A stretch of DNA of 64,000 nucleotides, taken from NCBI GenBank assembly GCA_001896725.1, contig MPPA01000010.1, forward strand, positions 124,001-188,000. The letters run 5' to 3'. Source of the stretch: Methanococcoides sp. EBM-47 (GTDB lineage Archaea; Halobacteriota; Methanosarcinia; Methanosarcinales; Methanosarcinaceae). Both the position numbers and the translations under genes were made by a program. Below the pieces are notes generated by a model. The model worked only from the letters and a program-made list of their open reading frames with translations, had not been told where the DNA came from and ran no database searches. Below are positions 56,942-64,000 of the stretch, piece by piece (within the stretch, counting starts at the first letter, position 1; each line of letters starts with the position of its first letter).

Positions 56942-57607
56942 GTGATATCCATGATCAGATCCAAAGATGACTATAAATACTATCTGGAAGCAGACAGGAT
57001 TGCCTTGTCAAGAAAGGGTAAAAAGCCAAAACATTTCGACTATGACCATATATGGACTTTTGAACGTCTGCTAAGGAAAGTTGAATACTATCAGAATTGC
57101 AAAAAATCGATTATTTGGAAACCGTATATTCTTTTTTTAAAAAGGAAATATTATTCATTGAGCACCAAATTAGGGTTTACTATACCCTTGAATGTTTTTG
57201 GTCCGGGATTGAGCATTGCCCACAGAGGTACCATAGTTATTAACACCGCTACAAGAGTAGGGGCCAATTGCCGATTGCACGCTTGTGTGAACATTGGGAC
57301 AAAAGCTGGCTACGAGAACATAGCACCAATAATTGGAAACAATGTTTACATTGGTCCCGGGGCTAAGATATTCGGACAGATAGAAATAGCGAATGGAATA
57401 GCCATTGGTGCAAATGCTGTCGTGAACAAGTCCTTTTTGGTCTAAACTATAATTCAGGTCAGCATTAGATATATTATTGGTGCAAATGCTGTCGTGAACA
57501 AGTCCTTTTTGGAGCCAAACATCTCGGTCGCAGGAGTGCCTGCTAAAAAGATCAGTGATAGGGGTTCTGAGGGCATGCTTGTAAAGGCAACGGAACGTAT
57601 GAAGTAA
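56942..57607 (+). pseudogene. Serine acetyltransferase-like hexapeptide protein, interrupted by a 72-nt in-frame insertion
   Basis: The frame opens with an N-terminal helical region, then LbH hexapeptide repeats (FGPGLSIAHRGTIVI, IIGNNVYIGPGAKIFG), like CysE-type and other surface-sugar acetyltransferases. A TAA at 57443-57445 ends it at residue 167. The insertion repeats 37 bp (57404-57440 and 57476-57512) and adds 35 unrelated bp. Because 72 is a multiple of three, the original end of the gene (EPNISVAGVPAKKISD to the TAA at 57605) continues in the same frame. Removing one repeat plus the 35 bp restores a full gene of about 197 residues. As sequenced it is probably inactive, unless the shortened protein still works. 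Confidence 0.8.
57404..57512 (+). repeat. 37-bp direct repeat pair with 35-bp spacer inside the acetyltransferase gene
   Basis: ATTGGTGCAAATGCTGTCGT and the following 17 bases occur identically at 57404-57440 and 57476-57512. The 35-bp spacer between them shows no similarity to the flanks and contains the in-frame TAA. Confidence 0.95.
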
Positions 57608-57642
57608 TGATCACAATTGGTAATAGTATACAGTAGAATGGA

Positions 57643-58821
57643 TCAAAACAGGGTCTTATATATATCCACTATGTTCTTTCCGATCTCTGCCCATGTGAAT
57701 TGCTCAGAATATGCTTTGATCTTCGTTGTATCCCAGGTTTTATCCAATGCCAGCAAAATGGTCTCTGCCAGTTCCTCCGAATTTGCTGGCTCAACCAGCA
57801 ACCCATAATCATCTGAAACAATGATCTCCGGAATGCCGCCTACTTTTGTTCCTATAAATGGCTTGCCACAGCCTAAGCATTCGAACATAACCGTAGGGTT
57901 ACCTTCGTTCAAGCTTGGTAATACGAATATATCACAAGAGTTCACCCACATGGGGATCTCATTATGCAATTTACTTCCCGGAAGCTTTACATAATCTTCT
58001 AAACCTGCATTTTTGATCTGCTTTCTGAGCTTGTTCTCTGTTTCCCCGCCACCAACTATGAGGCAAAGCACATCTTTTCTATGCTTCACCACTTCTTTCA
58101 TAGCTCCTATCAGGTAATTGTGGCCTTTGATCTCCACCAGGTTCCCCACTGCAAGCATTATTTTCTTATTCATGGGTAAACCTAAGGCCCTTCTACATTT
58201 TTCCATATCCATAGGATGGAATTGATCAGGCCTGTACCCGTTAGGTAAAATATGAACAGGGGTTTTCACGTTCAATTTCTTGATACAGGATAAATTGCTA
58301 TTGCTCACAGTTATTATCCTGTCTGCCGAATTGAGCACGTACTCAATCCTTTCTTTCCATTCATCATCTTTAAATGGCAATCCATAAATATCATATCCAT
58401 GCCCTGTTACCACAAAAGGAACATTATATTTCTCCTTAAGTTTTGCACTTGCATATCCTGAAGACCATGTGAAATGGGAATGGATCAGATCGAACTTTAT
58501 ATTATGTTTTCTGATAGACTTTTCAGCGGCTTTGAAATGTTTCTCCCCAAGTTTCTTATATTGGGAATTAAGAGGAGCGTATAAGATCGGGGTCGGATGA
58601 ACAGATAGATTTGAAGGGATATTATTAAGGTCTATCTTGTAGTCCAGCTTGAACGTTTCCAAAAATGGTGTCTTTACATATTTATATAACTCTGAGATAG
58701 GATTGGACCTAACTAAAACAGAACATTCATTAAAATAATAACATGTGCTGTTTATAGATTCCTTTTGGAAATTATTATACGCCTGTATTATGAACAATGC
58801 TTTTTTGTCAGTCTGGTTCAA
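57643..58821 (-). CDS. Glycosyltransferase, GT4 family
   Basis: The 392-residue GT-B enzyme has the acceptor half with DLIHSHFTWSSGYASAKLK and GHGYDIYG. The donor half has LAVGNLVEIKGHNYLIGAM and the GT4 PSLNEGNPTVMFECLGCGKP with the catalytic E-X7-E pattern. It builds surface polysaccharide or glycolipid from a nucleotide sugar. The start is TTG 58821, with AGGTG 5 nt upstream. It is in the surface-glycan cluster but about 110 nt from the next gene, so it may form its own transcript. Confidence 0.92.
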   Translation of the reverse strand: MNQTDKKALFIIQAYNNFQKESINSTCYYFNECSVLVRSNPISELYKYVKTPFLETFKLDYKIDLNNIPSNLSVHPTPILYAPLNSQYKKLGEKHFKAAEKSIRKHNIKFDLIHSHFTWSSGYASAKLKEKYNVPFVVTGHGYDIYGLPFKDDEWKERIEYVLNSADRIITVSNSNLSCIKKLNVKTPVHILPNGYRPDQFHPMDMEKCRRALGLPMNKKIMLAVGNLVEIKGHNYLIGAMKEVVKHRKDVLCLIVGGGETENKLRKQIKNAGLEDYVKLPGSKLHNEIPMWVNSCDIFVLPSLNEGNPTVMFECLGCGKPFIGTKVGGIPEIIVSDDYGLLVEPANSEELAETILLALDKTWDTTKIKAYSEQFTWAEIGKNIVDIYKTLF

Positions 58822-58934
58822 GAAAACACCTACTGTTGATCATTTTCAATGGCTGTTACATATTGTAGCTTGCAGTTGTTACAATCTGCCTTTTTGTTTA
58901 TGGACTGTAATTTATGTTTGAAAAGGAACAGCTT

Positions 58935-59987
58935 TCAAGATGGATAGAATTCCACCTTGCATTCATTCGTCCACCACTTATAAATCTCTTCACCACTTGT
59001 CATCCATGCATTTTTATCATAACAATATTTAAGTATTTTCTCATATAATAATTTCCAATTTTTCCGAATAGGCCAGCTGAACGGACCGTTATGCCACAGA
59101 ATAGTGATGACACCATTATATTTCTCTACTGTATCGATGAGCCTTCTCGAATATTCGAATGCCTCATCCAAAGATTTTGCATAGGAGAACAAGGCCCCAT
59201 CCATAATGACCAATGGCAGCTCCAGTATATCTATAATCCCATTTTTATCTAAGTTGTATGGCTTAAAGGGGTGACACATGCCATTCCTGAATCCTATCAT
59301 ATCATCGTATCCCAGCGTGGAATCATACTTAAAACCAGCTTTAGCCAATAATTCCCAGGTATCCGGAGCCTTGAACCTTAAATAATGATTCCTGTATCCT
59401 ATGACTTTTTTTCCCAACACTTTTTCCAATCTCGATTTTTCTTCTTTCATACTATTCAGGTCATTATAGGTATAATAACCACCGTGTACTCCTACTTCAC
59501 ACCCTTTGTCCAAAATATTTCCCAGTTCATGTCCTATCTCTTCGATGTCATATCTGAACCTGATCGGATCTCTCTTTGCAGTTATAAAATAGAAAGAGGA
59601 AATCGCATCATACTTCTTTTCTATGTCCATGATCTCGTTAAAGTTCAGATAGGGAGAATGCTCCTTTCCTTTTATCTTCCATGCTACCTGAGGCTTAAAA
59701 GTATTATAATCCAGTGTCTTCATACAATAGAAAAAAGAAGACAGGATGTGACTGTAAGGAGGATAGATGTCATCAATATCATGGGTCAGACAAACTGCAA
59801 ACCTTTTATTATCCGGATATTCCACCTTCAAGCCATCCGCTACCAAAAACTCGGAGACCACTGGGTCAAAGGCATTTTTATTTTTACTATTAGCGTAATT
59901 AAATCTTTGATGTTTATCCAGTTTAACCGGAGAGTACTCTTCTTTGATGGTAAATATATCCCATAGTTCAGAACTCTGATCTAACAT
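58935..59987 (-). CDS. Polysaccharide deacetylase-like protein (CE4 fold)
   Basis: This is a cytosolic protein of about 350 residues with the NodB-like barrel. Metal and catalytic motifs are CLTHDIDD, GVHGGYYTY, YRNHYLRF and ITILWHNGPF. Such proteins occur in archaeal surface-glycan clusters and may deacetylate an intermediate, as N-acetyl sugars are made by the neighbouring epimerase (inference). The ATG at 59987 shares bases with the epimerase stop; a TTG one codon earlier has better spacing to GGAGG. Confidence 0.85.
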   Translation of the reverse strand: MLDQSSELWDIFTIKEEYSPVKLDKHQRFNYANSKNKNAFDPVVSEFLVADGLKVEYPDNKRFAVCLTHDIDDIYPPYSHILSSFFYCMKTLDYNTFKPQVAWKIKGKEHSPYLNFNEIMDIEKKYDAISSFYFITAKRDPIRFRYDIEEIGHELGNILDKGCEVGVHGGYYTYNDLNSMKEEKSRLEKVLGKKVIGYRNHYLRFKAPDTWELLAKAGFKYDSTLGYDDMIGFRNGMCHPFKPYNLDKNGIIDILELPLVIMDGALFSYAKSLDEAFEYSRRLIDTVEKYNGVITILWHNGPFSWPIRKNWKLLYEKILKYCYDKNAWMTSGEEIYKWWTNECKVEFYPS

Positions 59988-61054
59988 CAATGGAGACCTC
60001 CAATGATAGAAGCGATCTTTTCTGCAGCATCTCCATTTCCAAATCTGTTCCTGTGCAATTGCAATGATGGACGGAACGAATTCACCGCCTGGAATATTTT
60101 TTCTTTATCGGTCCCTACAAGGATATTCCAGCCATCTTCAATAGTCTCACCCCATTCGGAGTTCTCTCTGAGCGTTATACATGGTACCTTTAGAATATAT
60201 GCTTCTTTTTGGATCCCACCGGAATCAGTGAGTATCATTTTTGAATGGTTCATCAGCTTTATGAAATCCAGGAATCCAAGAGGTTCCACCAGTTTCACGG
60301 ATGAGTTTAGCCTTTCATAGAGACCATACTCTTTCAGCAGTTTCTGGGTCCTTGGGTGCACTGGGAATACAATGGTCTCATCCAGTTGAGAGAACGCATC
60401 GACAATATTTTGCAGATTTTCCTTAATATCTGTATTGCTTGCCCTATGAATTGTAGCTACTATATACTCTTTGTTCTTTAAGTTAAGGTCAGATAAGATG
60501 GTTGATCTTGTTTCTGCTATTTCCTTATTATGCAAAAGGGAATCAGCCATCACATCTCCGGTCAAATACACGTTGTCCTTTATTCCCTCCATTTTTAGAT
60601 TATCAACTGCATTTTCAGTGGGGCAGAACAACAGATCAGAACAGTGGTCGGTCAAAACCCGGTTGATCTCTTCAGGCATGGACCTGTCAAAACTCCTTAA
60701 CCCGGATTCCACATGTGCACTTTTAATATGCAATTTTACAGCTGCAAGAGCACCAGCAAGTGTTGAATTAGTATCACCATATGTCAGAACAAGCTCAGGT
60801 TCTTCTTTGATCAGGACCTCTTCTATCTTCTTGAGCATTTCCCCTGTCTGATATCCATGTGAACCTGAACCTATCCCAAGAAAATATTCTGGTTCAGGAA
60901 TATTTAGCTCAGTGAAGAAAACGTTATTCATTTTATAGTCGTAGTGCTGGCCTGTATGGATCAATACCTCATCATGGTCTTTTCTTAATTGTCTGGAAAC
61001 AACAGATGCTTTTACAAACTGAGGTCGCACACCGACTATACTTGCTATCTTCAT
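59987..61054 (-). CDS. wecB: UDP-N-acetylglucosamine 2-epimerase (non-hydrolysing, WecB)
   Basis: The 355-residue GT-B-like enzyme makes UDP-ManNAc from UDP-GlcNAc. Landmarks are VGVRPQFVKASVVSRQL, HTGQHYDYKMNNVFF, YGDTNSTLAGALAA, HVESGLRSFDRSMPEE, HRASNTDIKENL and DSGGIQKEA. AAGGTGA lies 5 nt before the ATG. It overlaps the deacetylase gene by one base, and the DUF354 gene ends 9 nt upstream, making a coupled glycan operon. Confidence 0.96.
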   Translation of the reverse strand: MKIASIVGVRPQFVKASVVSRQLRKDHDEVLIHTGQHYDYKMNNVFFTELNIPEPEYFLGIGSGSHGYQTGEMLKKIEEVLIKEEPELVLTYGDTNSTLAGALAAVKLHIKSAHVESGLRSFDRSMPEEINRVLTDHCSDLLFCPTENAVDNLKMEGIKDNVYLTGDVMADSLLHNKEIAETRSTILSDLNLKNKEYIVATIHRASNTDIKENLQNIVDAFSQLDETIVFPVHPRTQKLLKEYGLYERLNSSVKLVEPLGFLDFIKLMNHSKMILTDSGGIQKEAYILKVPCITLRENSEWGETIEDGWNILVGTDKEKIFQAVNSFRPSLQLHRNRFGNGDAAEKIASIIGGLH

Positions 61055-61063
61055 GATCTCACC

Positions 61064-62140
61064 TTAATTTGAAATAAAGGGAACACCCGCCTTCGTTTCC
61101 TTTATACTTTCCGGATAATTTTCAATGAACCACACTATAAATGCAGTGACATCAATTTTATCGCGCAGCAGCTTTTCTCTTTTTTTGCTCCACTCTTCCT
61201 TGAGCTTAGGCACTTTCACAAGCTCAAGTGCCTTGTTCAATGCCTCTTCAGAATCACTATAATTAAAAATGAGATTATATTTCTCCTCAAGTTCTATGAA
61301 ATTGGACATATCATCTTTTCCGACAAAGGAATTGCAGCGGATAGCAGGCACTCCCAATACGGCGGCTTCCGTTGTCATGGTCTGGCTATCACCTACGAAC
61401 ATCTGTGCATAGTATAGCAGATCATGTATCTTTTCCGGAGAAACCCTGACCCTGTATTTTTCCAGCTCCGGTTCTAGTTTGCCTTCTGAAGTGATAAGTA
61501 CACGTCCATATTTCTCGAGCTCTGTAGCAAACTTTATCTTATTTTTTATACCATGGTGACCAATGTCATGATCTGCATCCCACGTGACAAACCTGAAAAT
61601 TATGTATTTATCCTCTGAAGTCAGACCAAGATCTTTAAGAGTAGCTTGTGAGGGATGAAAATAATCAGGATGCAAGTAAGCTAGTTCTTTAAAACCATTG
61701 AAATATAGTTGATTATCTCCTATTTTCTTTTTGTATGAGGTTGGGGTAAATATCACAGTGGCAAAACGATCTGTCAAAAGGTGTTCAATGGTTCCTTTTT
61801 CAGAATCCTCAAAAACAATAGAAGGCTTGCGTATAAGTTTGCCCACATGAGCACTATATGCATTACCTGAACCGCCCACCAGAATATCAGGTTTGAACGA
61901 GCGGGCAATCCTGTAGAGTTTTTTCTCGATCTTCAATAATTCAACGGCTTTTAAGAACAAAGTGGGATGAGCCCTTCCCACTATATCATATTCAAACCCG
62001 TAAGCATTCAACAGATCTAAAGATACATCTTTATCAACCGCTGTCATTTTACAGACATGGCCTTTATTTTCAAGTATCCGCATTGCGTTCCTGAAGAAAT
62101 GGACCTGAGCAGGATGACCAACATTAAAAAGCACTCTCAT
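61064..62140 (-). CDS. DUF354 family protein, glycosyltransferase-like
   Basis: The 358-residue protein belongs to DUF354, with a GT-B fold related to MurG and WecB. Motifs include LFNVGHPAQVHFFRNAM, PDILVGGSGNAYSAHVGK, EDSEKGTIEHLL and MFVGDSQTMTTEAAVLG. The exact reaction is not established, but it is common in archaeal surface-glycan loci beside wecB. The ATG at 62140 has GGTGA 6 nt upstream; the ORF extension to 62176 lies inside the methyltransferase gene end. Confidence 0.85.
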   Translation of the reverse strand: MRVLFNVGHPAQVHFFRNAMRILENKGHVCKMTAVDKDVSLDLLNAYGFEYDIVGRAHPTLFLKAVELLKIEKKLYRIARSFKPDILVGGSGNAYSAHVGKLIRKPSIVFEDSEKGTIEHLLTDRFATVIFTPTSYKKKIGDNQLYFNGFKELAYLHPDYFHPSQATLKDLGLTSEDKYIIFRFVTWDADHDIGHHGIKNKIKFATELEKYGRVLITSEGKLEPELEKYRVRVSPEKIHDLLYYAQMFVGDSQTMTTEAAVLGVPAIRCNSFVGKDDMSNFIELEEKYNLIFNYSDSEEALNKALELVKVPKLKEEWSKKREKLLRDKIDVTAFIVWFIENYPESIKETKAGVPFISN

Positions 62141-62172
62141 TTTTTCACCGTTATAAGATTTCTGCATGATGA

Positions 62173-62850
62173 TCAAATATCGTTCTTACTTTTACTTACA
62201 ATGAATACTATTGCACAGGGCAATTTCGTTATTTTAGATATGAGAATGTGTATTTTTGTAGATAGATCGGTTATGGCAAAGCGACGTAATATCTTTATAG
62301 TGATATGCCTGTCATAAAAATATATTCTTTCAATATTGCTTCCTACACTTTCAAAGAAAGATCTGAGATCTTCAATTTTATGGTTTTTCCAATTCGTTTT
62401 CCTGACAAGTCCGGTTAGATTTGAATTATGTATCAGGACCAATATACCTCCTTCATTCAGCATGGATAGATATTTTGTCATTATTGGTTTATTTAGCTCA
62501 ATGCCAAAAATTGAGAAGCCTGCCATAAAAATAATATCATATTTTTCAGTGAAATATTTTTCCGGATATCTTCCATCAGCAATAAGGAATGTGACGTCGG
62601 AGTTATTTTTCATTTTGTTTTCCTTTGCCTTCTCAATCACACTTTCATCATAATCGAAGGCTGTAACCTTTGCTCCGTATCTTTCAAACAATAAAGAATG
62701 ATGTCCTGTCCCGCAGCCAACATCAAGGACACTAGGATCTTTCTTATTAGAGTATTTTATACATTTTTGAATTAGGTACTTATCCTCATCATAATATTTA
62801 AATCCCATTTTTACAATAAGTTTAGTTTGGATGCTTTCAATGATCTTCAT
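62173..62850 (-). CDS. Class I SAM-dependent methyltransferase
   Basis: The 225-residue protein has the SAM motifs VLDVGCGTGHHSLLFERYG and VTAFDYDESVIEKA, then DIIFMAGF. The C-terminal half is basic and hydrophobic. The acceptor is unknown, but membership in this cluster points to a surface sugar or glycolipid. The ATG at 62850 overlaps the stop of the upstream deacetylase gene (ATGA); the longer frame to 62919 lies inside that gene. Confidence 0.85.
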   Translation of the reverse strand: MKIIESIQTKLIVKMGFKYYDEDKYLIQKCIKYSNKKDPSVLDVGCGTGHHSLLFERYGAKVTAFDYDESVIEKAKENKMKNNSDVTFLIADGRYPEKYFTEKYDIIFMAGFSIFGIELNKPIMTKYLSMLNEGGILVLIHNSNLTGLVRKTNWKNHKIEDLRSFFESVGSNIERIYFYDRHITIKILRRFAITDLSTKIHILISKITKLPCAIVFIVSKSKNDI

Positions 62851-63623
62851 CTTCTCATCATCCTCAGTGCTTTCTTTGCGGAATTGAATGCCATGTCCTG
62901 GACCCAGAATAAAGCCCACCTGAAAGTGGTCGATGTCCAGCGGTCAGGATGCAGCGTGATGTATAGATTTTCCATCTCGTTGCTCTTTATCAATCGGATA
63001 AGATCATCAGTTGTCTCAGCAACGAACTTTTGCGTACCTCCCGGAATAAAATCTCTCAGGTTGTTCTTTGAGTTCCAGCCCCTTCCAGTGTCAGTAAAAT
63101 AATTAAGGTCTTCTCCGAGTGACAAATACGCTTCACCAATGATCCCAAAATCCTTGAAATCATATCGGTCCCAAAGGTCTCGATTATCATACTTTGATAG
63201 AGAGGCCCCATGCATACTTATGGTTTTCAGGGTACATATACTTCTGAATCTCTGTACTTCTTCCTCGAACATCTTTATCGCCTTTTCATAGTCGCCATTG
63301 GAGTCGCTCAAAGTCTCATAATGATATCCGATCTCATGTCCCATTGCCTCGATCTGTTGTATGATCTCGGGAACATAGATGTTCTTTTTTGCTCTGAAAT
63401 AATAAGTTGCACGTATGCCAAATTCCTTTTCAATGAGCGCCGTTCTCAGTGAAGGGACCGCCTTTCCATCAACATCATGGCGCATCAGAACAAAACGTTC
63501 TGGCAGATCATTACCAGCAGTCAGGTATTGCTCAATGGTTACAGAAGTATAGTTCTCAGCTAAGGCAGCACAGAGCTCACGAAACTTCTCAGTGGTAAAA
63601 TCAAGGTCCTGAAAATTTAACAT
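62847..63623 (-). CDS. Polysaccharide deacetylase-like protein (second)
   Basis: The 258-residue NodB-like protein has LMRHDVDGKAVP near residue 47, GHEIGYHYETL and a late ITLHPDRWT, with the histidine and aspartate pairs that bind metal in the CE4 fold. It differs from the deacetylase at 58935 by lacking most of its N-terminal part. GGTGAT precedes the ATG by about 5 nt. It overlaps the previous gene's stop by 7 nt and the methyltransferase start by 4 nt. Confidence 0.85.
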   Translation of the reverse strand: MLNFQDLDFTTEKFRELCAALAENYTSVTIEQYLTAGNDLPERFVLMRHDVDGKAVPSLRTALIEKEFGIRATYYFRAKKNIYVPEIIQQIEAMGHEIGYHYETLSDSNGDYEKAIKMFEEEVQRFRSICTLKTISMHGASLSKYDNRDLWDRYDFKDFGIIGEAYLSLGEDLNYFTDTGRGWNSKNNLRDFIPGGTQKFVAETTDDLIRLIKSNEMENLYITLHPDRWTSTTFRWALFWVQDMAFNSAKKALRMMRR

Positions 63624-64000
63624 TCAGAATCACCAGCTGATCTCAAACCATCTACTACGTCCCGCAATGGGACTATATTCACGTCATCTAAGTTCTCTAA
63701 AATATAGCGTATCCTCTGCTCAACAATGTCTCCTTTAATAATCCAATAGAAAGGACGGCCTTTACCAACTTTCGGAAACTCTTCCCTGCTGATATCTATC
63801 GGATGGAAGTAAAATATAGCATGTCCTCTGTTCAAGCTCTGTCTGATGCCTTTAAGGATAAGGTTAGCACCAAGGAACCTCAGCATTGGTCCACCAGATG
63901 TAGGTATTTTTATCCCTACGTCATAATAGGACCAAGGGAATTCAATTAGATCCCCAACAGGGGCAGGTTCAAGGCTGCCCTTTGCCGGGTAATAAGGAAT
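63617..64000 (-). CDS. Polysaccharide deacetylase-like protein (third), C-terminal part
   Basis: The gene runs off the right edge. About 127 residues are visible: SLEPAPVGDLIEFPWSYYDV, then GHAIFYFHPIDIS, and the C-terminal QRIRYILENLDDV. The HP motif and hydrophobic pattern match the final strands of a CE4/NodB-type barrel with a DUF3473-like tail, as in exopolysaccharide deacetylases. The frame remains open to base 64000, so the Met at 63886 is internal. Confidence 0.78.
   Translation of the reverse strand: MPYYPAKGSLEPAPVGDLIEFPWSYYDVGIKIPTSGGPMLRFLGANLILKGIRQSLNRGHAIFYFHPIDISREEFPKVGKGRPFYWIIKGDIVEQRIRYILENLDDVNIVPLRDVVDGLRSAGDSEC

Noticed and set aside
57443-57445. Readthrough of the internal stop as pyrrolysine
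   Set aside because: The stop is TAA. Pyrrolysine in Methanosarcinaceae is encoded by TAG, so readthrough is not expected.
57404-57512. Two 37-bp direct repeats separated by 35 bp, the size of a CRISPR repeat-spacer unit
   Set aside because: The repeat is part of an acetyltransferase coding sequence (IGANAVVNKSF), there are only two copies, and no cas genes are present.

Overview
The window reads as a chromosome segment of a methanogenic euryarchaeon, most likely of the family Methanosarcinaceae. Archaeal markers include TFB next to Gar1, an archaeal-type RNase P RNA, Trm5, Tsr3, pyruvoyl-dependent arginine decarboxylase, archaeal riboflavin synthase, an S-layer protein with tandem Methanosarcinaceae-type S-layer domains, and the DUF39-CBS / NIL-ferredoxin / COG2122 sulfur module. 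The genus cannot be fixed from sequence alone. Promoters are archaeal: TATA-like boxes lie about 25-30 nt before short or absent leaders. Ribosome binding sites are mostly AGGTGA or GGAGG. Several genes seem to start at TTG exactly where such a site demands it. || Layout. 1-3.5 kb: aminotransferases and riboflavin/FAD genes (ribC, ribH, ribL). 3.9-6.5 kb: three-gene homocysteine/persulfide module. 6.5-9.6 kb: small conserved proteins (AIM24-like, PPOX-like, DUF5611, chorismate lyase-like) and tRNA-Thr(GGT). 10-13.2 kb: a MacB/LolCDE-like ABC system with an exported CARDB-type partner. 13.4-15.5 kb: geranylgeranyl reductase, RNase P RNA on the opposite strand, and a DUF1059 protein. 15.8-22.8 kb: hisG, a 41-residue zinc-binding protein, a sequon-rich repeat lipoprotein, DUF5788, gar1-tfb, LysE exporter-trm5, and pdaD. 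23.2-29.8 kb: M42 peptidase, the branched-chain amino acid operon cimA-ilvB-ilvN-ilvC, and a nitroreductase. 30-35.1 kb: topoisomerase I, a small membrane protein, thiC and MarC. 35.2-40.6 kb: large S-layer protein, MscS, DUF432 and CorA. 41-45 kb: a second, paralogous ABC system with a divergent TrmB-type regulator whose promoter carries a perfect 20-bp palindrome. 45.3-47.1 kb: tRNA-Leu(CAA) and two-subunit fumarase. 47.1-51.8 kb: MinD plus a Tad-like secretion ATPase and two membrane platform proteins. 51.9-56.6 kb: Tsr3, exonuclease III, the Fur-peroxiredoxin-ferritin-like operon, a winged-helix protein and a gamma carbonic anhydrase. 56.9-64 kb: surface glycan genes (broken acetyltransferase, GT4, deacetylases, UDP-GlcNAc 2-epimerase, DUF354, methyltransferase), running off the right edge. 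|| Most of the window is housekeeping and biosynthesis. The parts that deserve attention are: the two paralogous CARDB/FtsX/ATPase systems and the palindrome controlling one of them; the lipoprotein made almost entirely of N-glycosylation sequons; the acetyltransferase gene broken by an in-frame 72-nt insertion flanked by 37-bp direct repeats; a cluster of strong inverted repeats at 7.5-7.7 kb; an 11-bp inverted repeat bracketing the cimA TATA box; and the pilus-type export locus with a MinD protein but no visible pilin. No CRISPR array, complete insertion sequence or prophage was seen.
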